From the NCBI GenBank assembly GCA_947561395.2, contig OX387183.1, positions 45,502,890-45,566,889 on the forward strand: 64,000 bases of DNA, given 5' to 3'. Position numbers and translations under genes: made by a program. This DNA comes from Buxus sempervirens (Eukaryota > Streptophyta > Magnoliopsida > Buxales > Buxaceae). Below are positions 54,331 to 64,000 of this stretch, piece by piece (the first letter of the stretch is position 1; every line of letters starts with the position of its first letter). The notes beneath the pieces were generated by a model. The model was given only the letters and a program-made list of their open reading frames with translations. It had not been told where the DNA came from and searched no databases.

Positions 54331-55794
54331 GGAGCTCCTATCTGCACTTCTATTTGAAACTTTCACAGGATTGTGTCATGTGTGCTTAAAAAAATTACAG
54401 TTAAACCACACATCTTGGCTTTTTTTTAATACACATGGTATGATCTCGTGGATGCTAGCTCCAAGTAGTGCACGGTGTCCACCGGAGCCACGACGGTGAA
54501 TCCTGCTTAAAAAATCATTTCTTGCCTATGAAATGGTTTTTTTTAAAATGATGATAGGAACATAACACAGCACCGGCCGGTGCATAAATTTGGGTGCACA
54601 TCATAGAGGGTCAAGAGCACTTTACTATATAACTTTATGTGTAGACAATAAATTTATTGATTTTATTATTTGTTGATTTTGATGGCCGGGTTCTTTAGAT
54701 CCTACTTCTGTCTTGTGCACGACTCGCAGGTCGGCAGGTTGGTATCTTCTAGGGTGATATTTGCTGTAAAGTTATGCTGCATTAGCTTCTATTGTGGTGT
54801 GAAATGTTGTTACGTTGAGCATTTTAGATAAATTTCTTTTGATCAATAAGTATTAGACTTACTTTATGCTCAAATGTTCCAAAAAAAGGACCGACAGAGA
54901 AAAGTGACACACAAGAAAAAAAAAGTATAAAAGACCAATTGATATCCTGTGGCAGTCCTATCTGCACTTTTTGAAAATGAATGTGACAAGAACTGAGAAT
55001 AGCAAGGGTATTGGAGTATTATATTTTAGATACTCGGTGTCCAAAAAGTGGTAGGGCTTGAGATGCTCCATGGCATCCAGTGGTCACCTGTAACTTCTCA
55101 AACAAAAGATGTCCAAATCTTATTACTGCACAAGTGCGTTGCTTTATCGTGTAGTTAACTGCTTTATCAAATTTGCATGATAAAAATTTCCAAATAAGAT
55201 AAATACGCAGCAAAACAATCCAAAACTCATGTTTGCAATACTTCACCAAAGGGGTTGATTCTAGATTCCCTCCATATCTAAGAGGGTTTTTTTTATAAAA
55301 ACAATTTTAAGAAACCAAAAACTATCAAACTGTTTTTATGTTTTTGGAAACAAGTGAGGAAAAAGCACATTCGGTAATATTTAGTCAAAAACAATTATGG
55401 TTTTAGAATTCAGTAAGGATGTATCTGGTAAATTTTAATTACCATAATTTAAAAACAATTTTTTGTTATAGTAGACCATTTTGGTAATAGCTATGGTTAT
55501 GGCATAGTAGAACTGATGACATTAATTATAGTTGTGGTGATGATATTGATAGTTGTAATAGTGGTAGTATGTTGTGGTGGTGGTGGTGGTGGTGATTTTA
55601 ATGATTTTTGTCAGATTTTGTAGTTTTTTTTTAGATTTTCTGAGTTTTAATATTTTCTTTTTATTTTTAATTAGGTTTTATAAGAGTTATTAATATTTTA
55701 TTAAGATATTTTTATATTTTATTGATTTTTCTCTTTTAGCTCTTTTATTTAGTTTGACACTTGGCAAATAAAACAGCAATTATTAAAAAAAAAT
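54331..55794. other. Unassigned region upstream of the transporter gene
   Basis: No gene recognised; AT-rich with poly-T runs and a (GTG)n tract at 55574-55594. A 76-codon frame at 55019-55249 has no family resemblance. Confidence 0.5.
55574..55594. repeat. (GTG)n microsatellite
   Basis: About seven GTG units. Confidence 0.9.
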
Positions 55795-55991
55795 CGTAGA
55801 TCTATGTTCGGACTCCAATTCGCACAAAATTAGTGGCATTAGAATCCTCTTGGAGTCTACTTTACAATAATGCCAAAATTTATGATTAACTCAGCCTCTA
55901 TCAAAAGTACATTTCTTAGATCTTTGTTTTCCATCAAATAATAGGGTTTCAAATTACGCACCTTTCTTTTTACAAAATTAAGGTGCTTACA
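55795..55991 (-). mobile_element. Family A LTR remnant (start of LTR only)
   Basis: On the minus strand it opens TGTAAGCACCTTAATTTTG at 55991. The plus strand at 55809-55860 carries the family A U3 phrase CGGACTCCAATTCGCACAAA, then TTAGTGGCATTAGAATC. Only ~200 bases survive; no target duplication found. Confidence 0.6.
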
Positions 55992-56155
55992 GCTGTCCCC
56001 TTTCTCGAAATCACTTATTAGTGAATGGCAAAGGTTAAAAGTGCCCTAATTAATTTTGCCTCCTCGTATCCAATTGAGAATGCTTTGAATTGTTTTGCCT
56101 TTTGTTGTTAGGATGAAGTACATTACCGAAAGCTCTATGTACTTGGTACTTACTA
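55992..56155. other. Unassigned short spacer
   Basis: Nothing recognised. Confidence 0.4.
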
Positions 56156-56400
56156 GGGGTGTAAACGAATCGGATTCGGACCGGATCTAGTAGAATCTGA
56201 ATTCGAATCCAATTATCTATTAGGATATCCGTATTCGATTAGATATCCGATGGATATTGCATTCATTATATTGAATCCAAATTCGACTAGTGTTTTGATA
56301 TCCGTATTCGAATCCGATTATATATTCGAATCTGATAAATGATCCGAAAATCCGATTAAATTAACTTTATTAAAATCACTCTACAAGTATAGTTCATATG
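56156..56400. repeat. Dispersed repeat R3, truncated copy of the R1/R2 type
   Basis: Begins TAGGGGTGTAAACGAATCGG and continues with repeated GATATCCGTATTCGA-type words; the other terminus is missing. Confidence 0.55.
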
Positions 56401-56502
56401 AAAGGTCGCCTTGCGAATACTATGAATACAAAGGCTAAGTCTGTCGTTTGCTAATAGACGGACATGGCTTCTTTTCTCTTTTTCTTTTTTTTTGGAAAAA
56501 AC

Positions 56503-56529
56503 CCACTAAGGTAGGAATAACCTTAGTGG
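56503..56529 (-). other. Stem-loop at the LINE 3' end
   Basis: Nine-base perfect arms around a nine-base loop, just before the A-rich tail. Could be the RT recognition hairpin known from some LINE/SINE partnerships. Confidence 0.6.
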
Positions 56530-56629
56530 CACTCCAACGGAGGGAGGGGGGTTGAGGCAGACCCCGACCTGTAGATTAAAATCAAATTCAAAAAAGGGTT
56601 ACAACAAATAGGGGGGACATCCAACCTTA

Positions 56630-58926
56630 TGTGAGACATGGGAAAAATCACCGGAGTGATCATCCCTCCGTCAACACACGGGCTCAACGCAAAAATTGGG
56701 AGAGTCGCCACCATTCATGATTTTGGGGTGAGAATGGACACCAAAGAGTTCAAAAGTAGCAAAAATAGCCAAAAGAAACATTCTAGGATAAAAATAACCC
56801 TACTTGAAAATCAAATCCAGAGATGGGTAAGGGGATTAGATTATGAACGGGGGAAGGTGTTAGGCACCCCCATTCATCCACACGAAGTGGTTGCCAAGTG
56901 TATGTTCATGCTAAAAAGAAAATAAGAAGCTTGCTAAAAATCATGAAAAAGCCTTGAAAAAGGAACAAGTGTATGATATATTCACATGAAGATCCAAAGG
57001 GATTTTAGATCTTCTCTTATATCAATATCACTTCTGGAATATCTTAAAAGATGGAAAGCAAAACACAAGTTGCTCAAAAACCAAGTTAAATCAAATCCGG
57101 AAAATTCGGTAAAAGTATGCCATTTGTCTTGAAATCATTCAAATCCAATTCTAAATTGAACCAAACCAGATCCATTTGAAAGATTAGGGTAAATAAGAGT
57201 CTTATGCAAAATTTCACTTCATTCCGATGAAAATCATAGGAGTTATGCTCCTTTGAAGTTGCTGCTGGGGATTTTTAAAAGTGGTAAGTGGGCAACTTTG
57301 GAAAATTGTCTAGAAAAATCCACTACATAAAAGTCCACGAAATTTGGTGTGATTGAATTCTGTAGGGCCATCTTTCAAAAGAAACTATCCTCATACAAAA
57401 ATCCCTTCGGATGTGCCTTGGGTGGTCTCCCGAACAGGCCCCGAAGATCACAAATTTACCCAGAAAAGTACAAATGAACAGTTCTGAGTAAATCGGCTAC
57501 CAATAATTCAAATAGAATCCAAAAATTATGAAACCAACTGGATTTGAAAATAGACTCATAAATGAGTACTCAGAAACAAAAATCACTCGAATCGGACTTA
57601 AAACGAACACATGGCGGTCCGTCGAAGTGACAAGTTTTGTATTTGAACCTGAACTGTCCACTTAACTTCGACAGAGAGGTGTCAAAAATCCGTTTGATGG
57701 AAATTCATGAAATTTGGTGGACATAAACTAGACAGCCTCACCTTTCCCATGGTTCTGGAATCGCCCCAAAATTCATCCGGATGATGAAGTTATGGGCGTC
57801 CGAAGTAAGGGTACAGGTGCTGTCAAGCTAAGCCATCCTTGAAGAAAAACCAAATCCGAAAATTGATAAAAATGTGTGATTCGTGCAAGATGAACACAAA
57901 TACTTTAAAAATCATCCAAAAGGCATTCCAGAATTGATTGAGGCCATTTATTTGAGATTTATCACAATAAATGCAATAAACCCCAAATATGAGCCTATCC
58001 CGCCAAAATAGTGATATGTATGTGCAAGTGTAAAAAACCAAACAAGATCAATAGCATGCATACATATTCATCCAAATAGGGTTCTAAGACAGCCTAGGGT
58101 TCCGTTCCATTATCGTTTCCCTCTGTTCTCTCTCCCCGTTAAACACGGTTCTTCAAGATAATCAAGGGTACTTTGAATATGGAACGGTTTACAATCAATC
58201 AAAAAGGCCTTATGCTACATGGGTTCTAGCACTAGGGTCAATCCCCAGTCTCGTTTCTCCTAGATCCCGCTTCCACATTTTACGGCTAGGGGGAGTCTCG
58301 AGATACTTTGAGCCGGGGAAGGGTTTTCACACACAAAGAAGGCTTTACACTACAGAAAGGTAGAAGAAGAGATCTAGATCTAGGAATGTAAAGACAGAAA
58401 ATAAAAAGAAAAGTTGAGGCTTACCTGAGTTCTGGAGGCGATTCCGCAGCGGTTTTCTTCTTCTCCTGGAGTTCTTCTTTGCGAGAATTCAAAACAAGAG
58501 TTGAGTTCCCTTTGCTCAAGGAGGAGGCTCCTATTTATAGGCAAAGGCTAAGGTCATTGGTAGACACAACTTAATGTCTAGAACCCCCCAACCTTAACCC
58601 TAAGGTTATTTCCGAGATTTCCCCTCATTTAATGAGGGACATGATGGTAACAAGTGATTTCTCTCGGAAAACCCTAATTTTGAGCAAACTTAATGTATCC
58701 GGTATATCAGACCGGATAAAAAAGGGCCTTAAGGTATCCGGTACATGGTACCAGATACACTAAGGCTCACATGTATCCGGTATGAGTAACCGGATACAGG
58801 AAGGAGTACTTGTATTCGGCCTGAGTATCCGGATACAGGTAAAGGTTTATTTTCTTCAATTTCTGTGCTGGCTTTTAAGGAGATAATGATTTTTGATGAT
58901 TGTTTGTGCAATTTGGGGTGTCTACA
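56630..58926 (-). mobile_element. Solo LTR, family B copy B3 (2297 bp)
   Basis: Plus-strand ends TGTGAGACATG and GGGGTGTCTACA; perfect CCTTA duplication (56625-56629, 58927-58931) inside the LINE. Palindromes at 58696-58718, 58734-58758, 58772-58798 (perfect TGTATCCGG/CCGGATACA) and 58811-58837. Minus-strand TATAAATA at 58539-58532, donor-like CAG|GTAAG at 58424-58423 (115 bases on). Leader word GCCGTAAAA near 58285. PBS-like TGGCGACTCT at 56710-56701. Confidence 0.9.
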
Positions 58927-59044
58927 CCTTACCCTAATAAAATTCAAAGAAACGGATAAAGCCAGTAAGAGGTAAGAACCCCAAACCTCAGCCGAATACA
59001 ACACACCCAGATAGGATACAAAACAGTTAAGAGAAAGCTCAAAT

Positions 59045-59603
59045 CTATTTCCTAAAGTGAAATAAATTAGTTCTATCATCAAAAAGAGCAATTCTAACCA
59101 CATAAGGGAGACTAGAAATAGAATTATAAGTGCAGCTCTCTTGTCTTGAACAACCTTCATTGGCCAAAGAATCTGCCACCGAGTTTGCTTCCCTATAGAC
59201 ATGTTTAAAAGATCTATTGTGCTTGTTGATTCTAGCCGAAATTTCTCTCCAAATGAATTGGTGTTGCCAGGGGATACCTTTGTTGTTGTTGAAGCTGTCC
59301 ACAAGAAACTTAGAGTCGCTTTCAATACATATATCTTGAAATCCCAAGCTGTCCACCAATCGAAGACCGTCTCTTAAAGACAGGATTTCAGACATGGTGT
59401 TAGTAGCATAACCATAAAAAGCTGAATATCTGACCAAAAACTCCCCATGGGAGGATCTTATAACTGCCCCACCTCCACTGATCCCCGGGTTACCTTTAGA
59501 GACTCCATCAGTATTAAGGACATAGGAATGATCACGGGGATTATGCCATCTCACAATCTTGTGATGTCTTCTAACAATAGTAGGCATGGAAATATTCATG
59601 CTT
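59045..59603 (-). pseudogene. LINE RNase H domain (RVT_3 type), C-terminal part of ORF2
   Basis: The frame reads VLNTDGVSKGNPGISGGG, then a TMSEILSLRDGL helix, then CIESDSKFLVDSF, then HVYREANSVADSLANEG, which supply the D-E-D-D metal ligands of RNase H; stop at 59045. The domain is complete and without internal stops. Its reverse transcriptase is absent, so it is a dead 5'-truncated insertion. The open frame runs on to 59689, but everything right of 59603 is flanking DNA across the target duplication, so the first ~28 residues are not LINE. A domesticated RNase H gene is less likely given the duplication and poly-A. Confidence 0.8.
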
Positions 59604-59619
59604 GACGGACATGGCTTCT

Positions 59620-60102
59620 CCTTGTCAACGTTCTGTTGCATTTTCATTTTTTGTGGGCGGAACACGACGCTCGTGGTTGCCACTTTCATTGGGCGAATAA
59701 CCCCAAGAACAGCTCAATCTCAAGCATATCTAAGGCGGCACCCATTTAGGACTAGATTTAACCTGAGCCTTCTGTTTCCATCCCATGGATTTGGTGCCAA
59801 ACTAGTCAGAAAAATCCCTCAGGCCCATTGGTGCGACTCATATTAGGCCTCTGTTATTCCTCCTCCCTCAATTTCTCTAGCTTTCTCTCCCTCTCCCGTT
59901 CACCAAAATTTCCTAGTCAGTTTATCATCGGCGGTGGAATATTGAGAAATGTTGGCAGTTAGAAGGCCAACTGTTCTGTTGTGATATATAAAACCTACAT
60001 GGAACGATTCTCCCCTACTTGCTGTTGGACCTTGACTTACAAGCTGCAGCAAAAATAGATTAAAAGGAGAGAGTTAGAGAGAGGCATGTAGGCATCTTAC
60101 AG
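59620..60102. other. Unassigned flank of the phosphatase fragment
   Basis: No coding exon recognised; the pyrimidine-rich part at 59860-59920 could be leader or promoter DNA of the neighbouring gene fragment. The N-terminal RHGET catalytic exon expected for that gene is not seen here. Confidence 0.4.
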
Positions 60103-60774
60103 GGTTATTACTGGGGTGAAATTCAGGAGAAGGAGCCTGAGGCTTACCGTGCCTTCTTTGCTCCTGATAATGATCTTGAAATTCTTATAAGAATTTGGGT
60201 CATTAGATGAACACACACAAACACATAACATATAACAATATTATTTAAAGATTATTTTCTCTAATATTCTTTTGTTATGACTTACAGGGTGGGGGAGAGA
60301 GCTTTAACCAACTTTGCCAGAGGTCTGTTGGAGCTCTAGAGGAAATTACATCCAGACACAAGGGTACCTTTTCTCCATGCCATCTCCAGTTTCTTTTTTT
60401 TTTGTCCCCACCAAGAACATGAATAAGATAACCAACTAAATGTCTTATTCTAATAATGTACATGTTCATCACCAATTTCTTTTTGTTGCTACCTGACTGT
60501 GACAAGCAACTAAACCCCACATATCATTGAAGGGTAAAAATTAAGAAAAAGAATCAAAACAAATCATTCTTCAATTGCACCTGAATTTCATTCATCATGT
60601 ATCATTATCAACTGTGTTTTGATTACAAAATCATTCAAAACATCAATATCTCCTTCATTTTATTTTACTTGATGGGTAATGACTGAATCTCTCTTTATCA
60701 ATAAATTCTCAGGTGAACGTGTGATAGTGGTAACGCATGGGGGTAACTTAGAGATGCTCCTATCATTGGTTTAA
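60103..60774 (+). pseudogene. Phosphoglycerate-mutase-like (histidine phosphatase) gene fragment, three exons
   Basis: Three short exons with proper splice signals on the plus strand. (1) From 60103 after TTACAG: EIQEKEPEAYRAFFAPDNDLEI. (2) 60288-60363 after TTACAG: GGGESFNQLCQRSVGALEE then ITSRHKG, donor AAGG|GTACC. (3) From 60713 after CTCAG: GERVIVVTHGGNLEMLL, stop at 60772. This matches the C-terminal half of plant phosphoglycerate-mutase-like proteins, including the second catalytic His in VTHGG. The N-terminal RHG motif and the C-terminus are missing, there is no clean donor after exon 1, and the frame stops soon after VTHGG. Likely a pseudogene or captured fragment; an intact gene extending beyond unrecognised exons is possible but less likely. 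Confidence 0.6.
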
Positions 60775-60951
60775 ATCTTGTTTAGAAGGGAAATGTACAT
60801 GGTTAACATAGCCAAATTTAGAAGGAAAAAGTGTGCAAATTTGGTAACAGTAAACAGTAAAAACATTAAAATAGCAGACTTAAAATATGTATCCTAAGAC
60901 AAACAATTCACATCATTTCACCATACCTATCAAGTACTTACTGCTACTCAC
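60775..60951. other. Unassigned spacer
   Basis: Nothing recognised; CTCAC (60947-60951) precedes B4. Confidence 0.4.
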
Positions 60952-61650
60952 TGTAGACACCCCAAATTGCACTGCCAAATGAGAAAATAATAAAAACCTG
61001 TAATTAGAGCTTAAAACAGGTCAAAAAAGCCTAAAAATAGAATGAACAGGCTTTGCCCATATTTTCTTCACGGGCTCATCTCGCCCGACAATTATCTACG
61101 GGCAGGCGCGCCCGTAGTACCAATACGGTCACCATTGGACCGTAAATCATTTACGGGCATTAAAGACACGTGCGAGTTTTGTCCTTCTCTCGATTTCCGA
61201 GCTTTATTTGGAGTCCAATATATCTTTAAACGAGCGAATTAAGTGTTTTATTCGCTGAGGCTACCTTGGTTGGCTATGGATGGGCATTATCTCTGTATTT
61301 CACCCTATCCTAAAGACCAAGCTATATCCTTCTGGACCAACCATGCCCCTGGGTGTGTCTATAAATAGAGGCTCATTCCTCTAGCTTAGGGCCACGAAAT
61401 TTTGAGTCCAAGGAATTCTAAGAAGCTCCAAGAGAAGAGAAAGAACTCCTGCTGCCTGCCTGCTCAATCCAGGTAAGTCCCCTATCCCTTTTTGTTTTTC
61501 TGTCTTCAATTCTAGAAGTAATAGGATCATCTCTATTGCTGTAGAATAAGGCCATATCTGTTTTTGTATCCCTAAACTTGTCTCTAAGTACCTCAAGGGT
61601 CTCTCTAGCCGTAAAACGTGAAGAGAGAACTAGGGGAAAGGGGAACAGTG
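60952..61650 (+). mobile_element. LTR, family B copy B4, 3'-truncated
   Basis: Opens TGTAGACACCCCAAATTGCA. Palindromes CTACGGGC/GCCCGTAG (61096-61117), ACGGTC/GACCGT (61125-61143), CGTAAA/TTTACG (61141-61155). TATAAATA at 61360-61367; donor-like CAG|GTAAGT at 61473, 113 bases later. Leader word CTCTCTAGCCGTAAAACGTG at 61601-61620. Homology to B1/B2 ends near 61650 and no terminal TCTCACA follows. Confidence 0.75.
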
Positions 61651-63195
61651 TTTTACAATATTTGATCCATATCCATTATAATACTTTGAGAGTCTTTAAC
61701 ATGAAAACAAGCATTATAAGTATGCATCTATCAAAATCTGCGAAAATAGAATACCCAAAGAAGGAAGCTTTTATGACCATATTCTTCACCTTAATAATCT
61801 CATTCTTTTGTCTCCAAGAATGCATCTATCATTCTGCTTTGAATTCAAGTAAGGTGCCTTGATTTGATCCCATCCATTAATTACCTTGACATATAACATA
61901 TAGAACAAGAACAGCATGATAAACCCATTCCAAATCCTGAAATTCTAAATCTGAATTGATCCCCCCTCATTCAATCAATAACCTTTCTCATACTAACCCC
62001 ATTCCACATCCTTCAATTCCTGATCTTCATTGAACCTCCTCATTCAAACCATATGCGTCCTCATCCACATTAGCCAACAAAGATAGCATTCAATCATTCT
62101 AAATAAACAACTCCTTCCTGGTAGATGAGAATTCCAAAAACTAATCATAAATTGCCGAAAATAATTTCATTTAAGTAAATCAAAACCCCAAAGTAGAATT
62201 ACTACTTTTGCAACAGTTACAGGAGATTCAGAAGGTCCCCAGTATTCGACCGAGACACGATTTAAGCTAAATGGTTGAACAAGAAGCCAACGATGCATCG
62301 ACAGAGGCAACGAAAACCCAAAAACACCGACAACATTAACGGTATACATTAAAAAGAAAAATTAGTGAGAACAAAAAGGGAAAAATCGAAGAATCAAGAT
62401 ATCCAACATGCTCATATCACCGAAGAATGAAGATTATACGCAAGAAAGAGTGAGCTGAAAGAGAGAGCAGCCACGATGGCGGGAAAATAAGGGCACAATT
62501 AAAATGAGAAAATTTCAGAAAGAAAAGAAAAAAATAGAAAGGAGAAGAGTTAAAAGGTGTGAGCATCTTACCGGAAGTGTTCGAAGACGAGATTTACAGA
62601 AATTGATGATGATCACCGAACGGGGAACTACAAGCCAGCAACAAGGGTTTCGCAAATCACCGGTTGCGCACGAGGATGAATACACATGTACGTGTGTGTA
62701 TTCGTGCTATGAACAATTTATTTAAATAACATAATATTAAATAATTAAATTTGCAATAAGTTTTTAACACTCCATTGTTCCTCACCATGTCCGGCTGCAA
62801 GTGGGGCTGAGATCGATCGACCTTGTCTTGTTCTTCTGTTCCAATCAAATCTGTGGTGACAGATGGAAAGAAGAAATTAGAAGCAAAAACAAATTAAGAC
62901 AACAATAAAGACATGAGTGAAAAAACCTAATCGGCTGCAAGTGAAACCGAGATCGATCGACCTTATCTTGCTCGACTTTATCTTTGCTCTTCTATTCCGA
63001 TAAGAACAGAGAATCCTCAAGGCTGAAACGAAATCAAGCTTACAAAAGTAGCTCGGTTAGGCTCTCTAAGAGATTTTAGGGTTTTCGCTCTGTTATTGTT
63101 AATGGGAAAACGCAGGACCTTCATTTTATTCATCCATTCGATTTGGAGAGGAGAACAAGGATCTTGATGAAGTATCATCGGCGGCCACCTAAAAT
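61651..63195. other. Unassigned region, with a duplicated ~60-bp segment
   Basis: No convincing gene. 62786-62845 and 62932-63000 share CGGCTGCAAGTG, then GAGATCGATCGACCTT and CTTGCTC/TTGTTC words, a local duplication. On the minus strand 63150-62900 looks like a plant 5' leader (AAAACCCTAAAATC). The 60-codon frame at 62167-62349 has no family resemblance. Confidence 0.4.
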
Positions 63196-63362
63196 TATTT
63201 ACGGTGCTTCACTAAATAACTGCCGTTAAAATGCTGCCTGAAATGTGACAATTGTGGGTTTTCGGGCACTCAGGTGAGGAGCGCCCCTGTACACGTTATT
63301 ACCTGTGGTTTCGTGAAACCGCAGGTAATAAGTCGCCACTAATTCTCCAAAATTTTGTAGTG
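63196..63362 (-). mobile_element. CACTA/EnSpm-like transposon terminus
   Basis: From 63362 leftwards the minus strand begins CACTACAAAATTTTGG, the terminal inverted repeat type of CACTA elements. Just inside is a strong hairpin: 17-base arms with one mismatch, 63296-63312 and 63315-63331, two-base loop. Sub-terminal hairpins are typical of the group. The other end and a transposase were not found. Confidence 0.55.
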
Positions 63363-63393
63363 CAAGTCATCCTGTTTAAAGAACTTCTGTTAG

Positions 63394-64000
63394 TGTAGAC
63401 ACCCCAAACTGCACCATATAAACCAATGAATGAATATATGAAAAAAAAAAAAAAAGAGAGATTTCTTTTATGATTGACTGAAATTATATTTCAGATATAC
63501 ATATTTTTATGAGTAGCCAAATTTATATTTCGGTCATGAAGTTTCTTAGTGTAGCTGAAAATTTATTTCAGTCATTAATAAATATAGGTATCGCCGAAAT
63601 ATTATTTCGGATCATATTGATAAGCTGGCATTTCGAATCCTTAACAGTTATACCACATCAGCAATTGCACGTGGGCTGCAACAGAATTTGATCTGAACTT
63701 AAATTTCGGCCGTACATATGTTTTATTGTGACCAAAAATATATTGCGGCTATATAGGATTTTATTTATAGCTGACCTAAGTTTTCGATCATGAAAATTTT
63801 AATTCAAATTGAAAGTTCCCGCAAGCTTTCTCTTATTTACCTTTAGACCTCTCTCTGGGAAGCTTGAATTCCCTAAATTGACCTCCGAAATTAGTCAAAT
63901 TCCCTCTAATTCATGCCTTTGACTTGAATTAGAAGGATCTAGACACATTTTTGTGTCTACCCTTGAGACTTTCTTACCCCTCCTCTTTCCTATAAATAAA
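63394..64000 (+). mobile_element. LTR, family B copy B5, cut by window end
   Basis: Opens TGTAGACACCCCAAACTGCA. Palindromes CTGAAAT/ATTTCAG (63478-63494), CTGAAA/TTTCAG (63555-63571), CCGAAAT/ATTTCGG (63594-63610), all perfect. TATAAATA at 63991-63998, about 600 bases from the start as in B1 and B2. The rest lies beyond the window. Confidence 0.85.

Larger units (their letters stand above)
56473..59603 (-). mobile_element. 5'-truncated LINE with RNase H domain, split by B3
   Basis: Flanked by a perfect 16-bp duplication GACGGACATGGCTTCT (56457-56472 and 59604-59619). The minus-strand 3' end is an A-rich tail (T-rich on plus at 56473-56492). Ahead of the tail is a perfect stem CCACTAAGG/CCTTAGTGG (56503-56529). 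Upstream comes a 3' UTR and an RNase H domain; the reverse transcriptase part is missing because the copy is truncated at 59603. Without B3 it is about 829 bp. Long variable target duplication plus poly-A is the mark of target-primed reverse transcription. Confidence 0.85.

Noticed and set aside
59604..59689. N-terminal extension of the RNase H reading frame
   Set aside because: It lies beyond the 16-bp target duplication and is flanking DNA joined by chance.
1..64000. tRNA, rRNA and self-cleaving ribozyme genes
   Set aside because: None recognised by eye. The TGGTATCAGAG and TGGCGACTCC words are primer-site complements of tRNA ends, not tRNA genes. A covariance-model scan would be needed to exclude small RNA genes.

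Overview
The window is plant nuclear DNA, almost certainly angiosperm. It has one intact intron-containing gene of the NRT1/PTR transporter family, typical splice sites, and large amounts of Ty3/gypsy LTR sequence, including a chromovirus of the Tekay/Del type. I cannot name the species. It reads like a gene-poor, heterochromatic part of a repeat-rich genome: apart from the transporter gene and a small fragment of a phosphoglycerate-mutase-like gene, nearly everything recognisable is transposon, much of it nested.

Layout. 1-3585: a Tekay-type LTR cut by the window edge, inserted in the gag of another degraded gypsy element. 3952-6634: solo LTR of a long-LTR family called A here (copy A1). 6704-7485: tandem TRIM with three short LTRs. 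9081-15053: solo LTR A2 with solo LTR A3 inserted in it in the opposite orientation. 15119-35683: a dispersed TA-flanked repeat split by a ~20 kb block with Helitron-like edges. Inside that block lie a reverse Tekay-like LTR (D), tandem repeats, and a Tekay element (18739-34744) with dead gag and pol; the Tekay element itself carries solo LTR A4 in its 5' LTR and a solo LTR of a second family, B, in its gag. 36273-39550: A5. 40378-50170: Tekay-like solo LTR C holding A6, which holds B2. 50388-54044: the transporter gene on the minus strand, six coding exons, 592 residues. 55795-59603: an A fragment, another TA-flanked repeat, and a 5'-truncated LINE with an RNase H domain, split by B3. 60103-60774: the phosphatase fragment. 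60952-61650: truncated B4. About 63200-63362: a CACTA-like terminus. 63394-64000: B5, cut by the window end.

Most element ends were fixed by TG...CA termini plus 5-bp target-site duplications, many perfect: CTCGT for A1, CCTAT for A2, CCTTG for A3, CCCTC for A5, CTTTC for A6, GAGGG for B2, CCTTA for B3. The LINE has a 16-bp duplication.

The most unusual signal is in the LTRs. In every family B copy, an interval upstream of the TATA box holds an array of short near-perfect palindromes. The position is kept but the palindrome sequence differs from copy to copy. Family A has equivalent palindromes, and two A copies use the same TGTATCCGG word as B3. Both families also keep a splice-donor-like AG|GTRAG downstream of the TATA box and a tRNA-Arg-PBS-like word, TGGCGACTCC, inside the LTR. 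The Tekay LTRs carry what looks like a complete ~1.35 kb leader intron. All boundaries and matches were found by eye; no alignment or database search was run.
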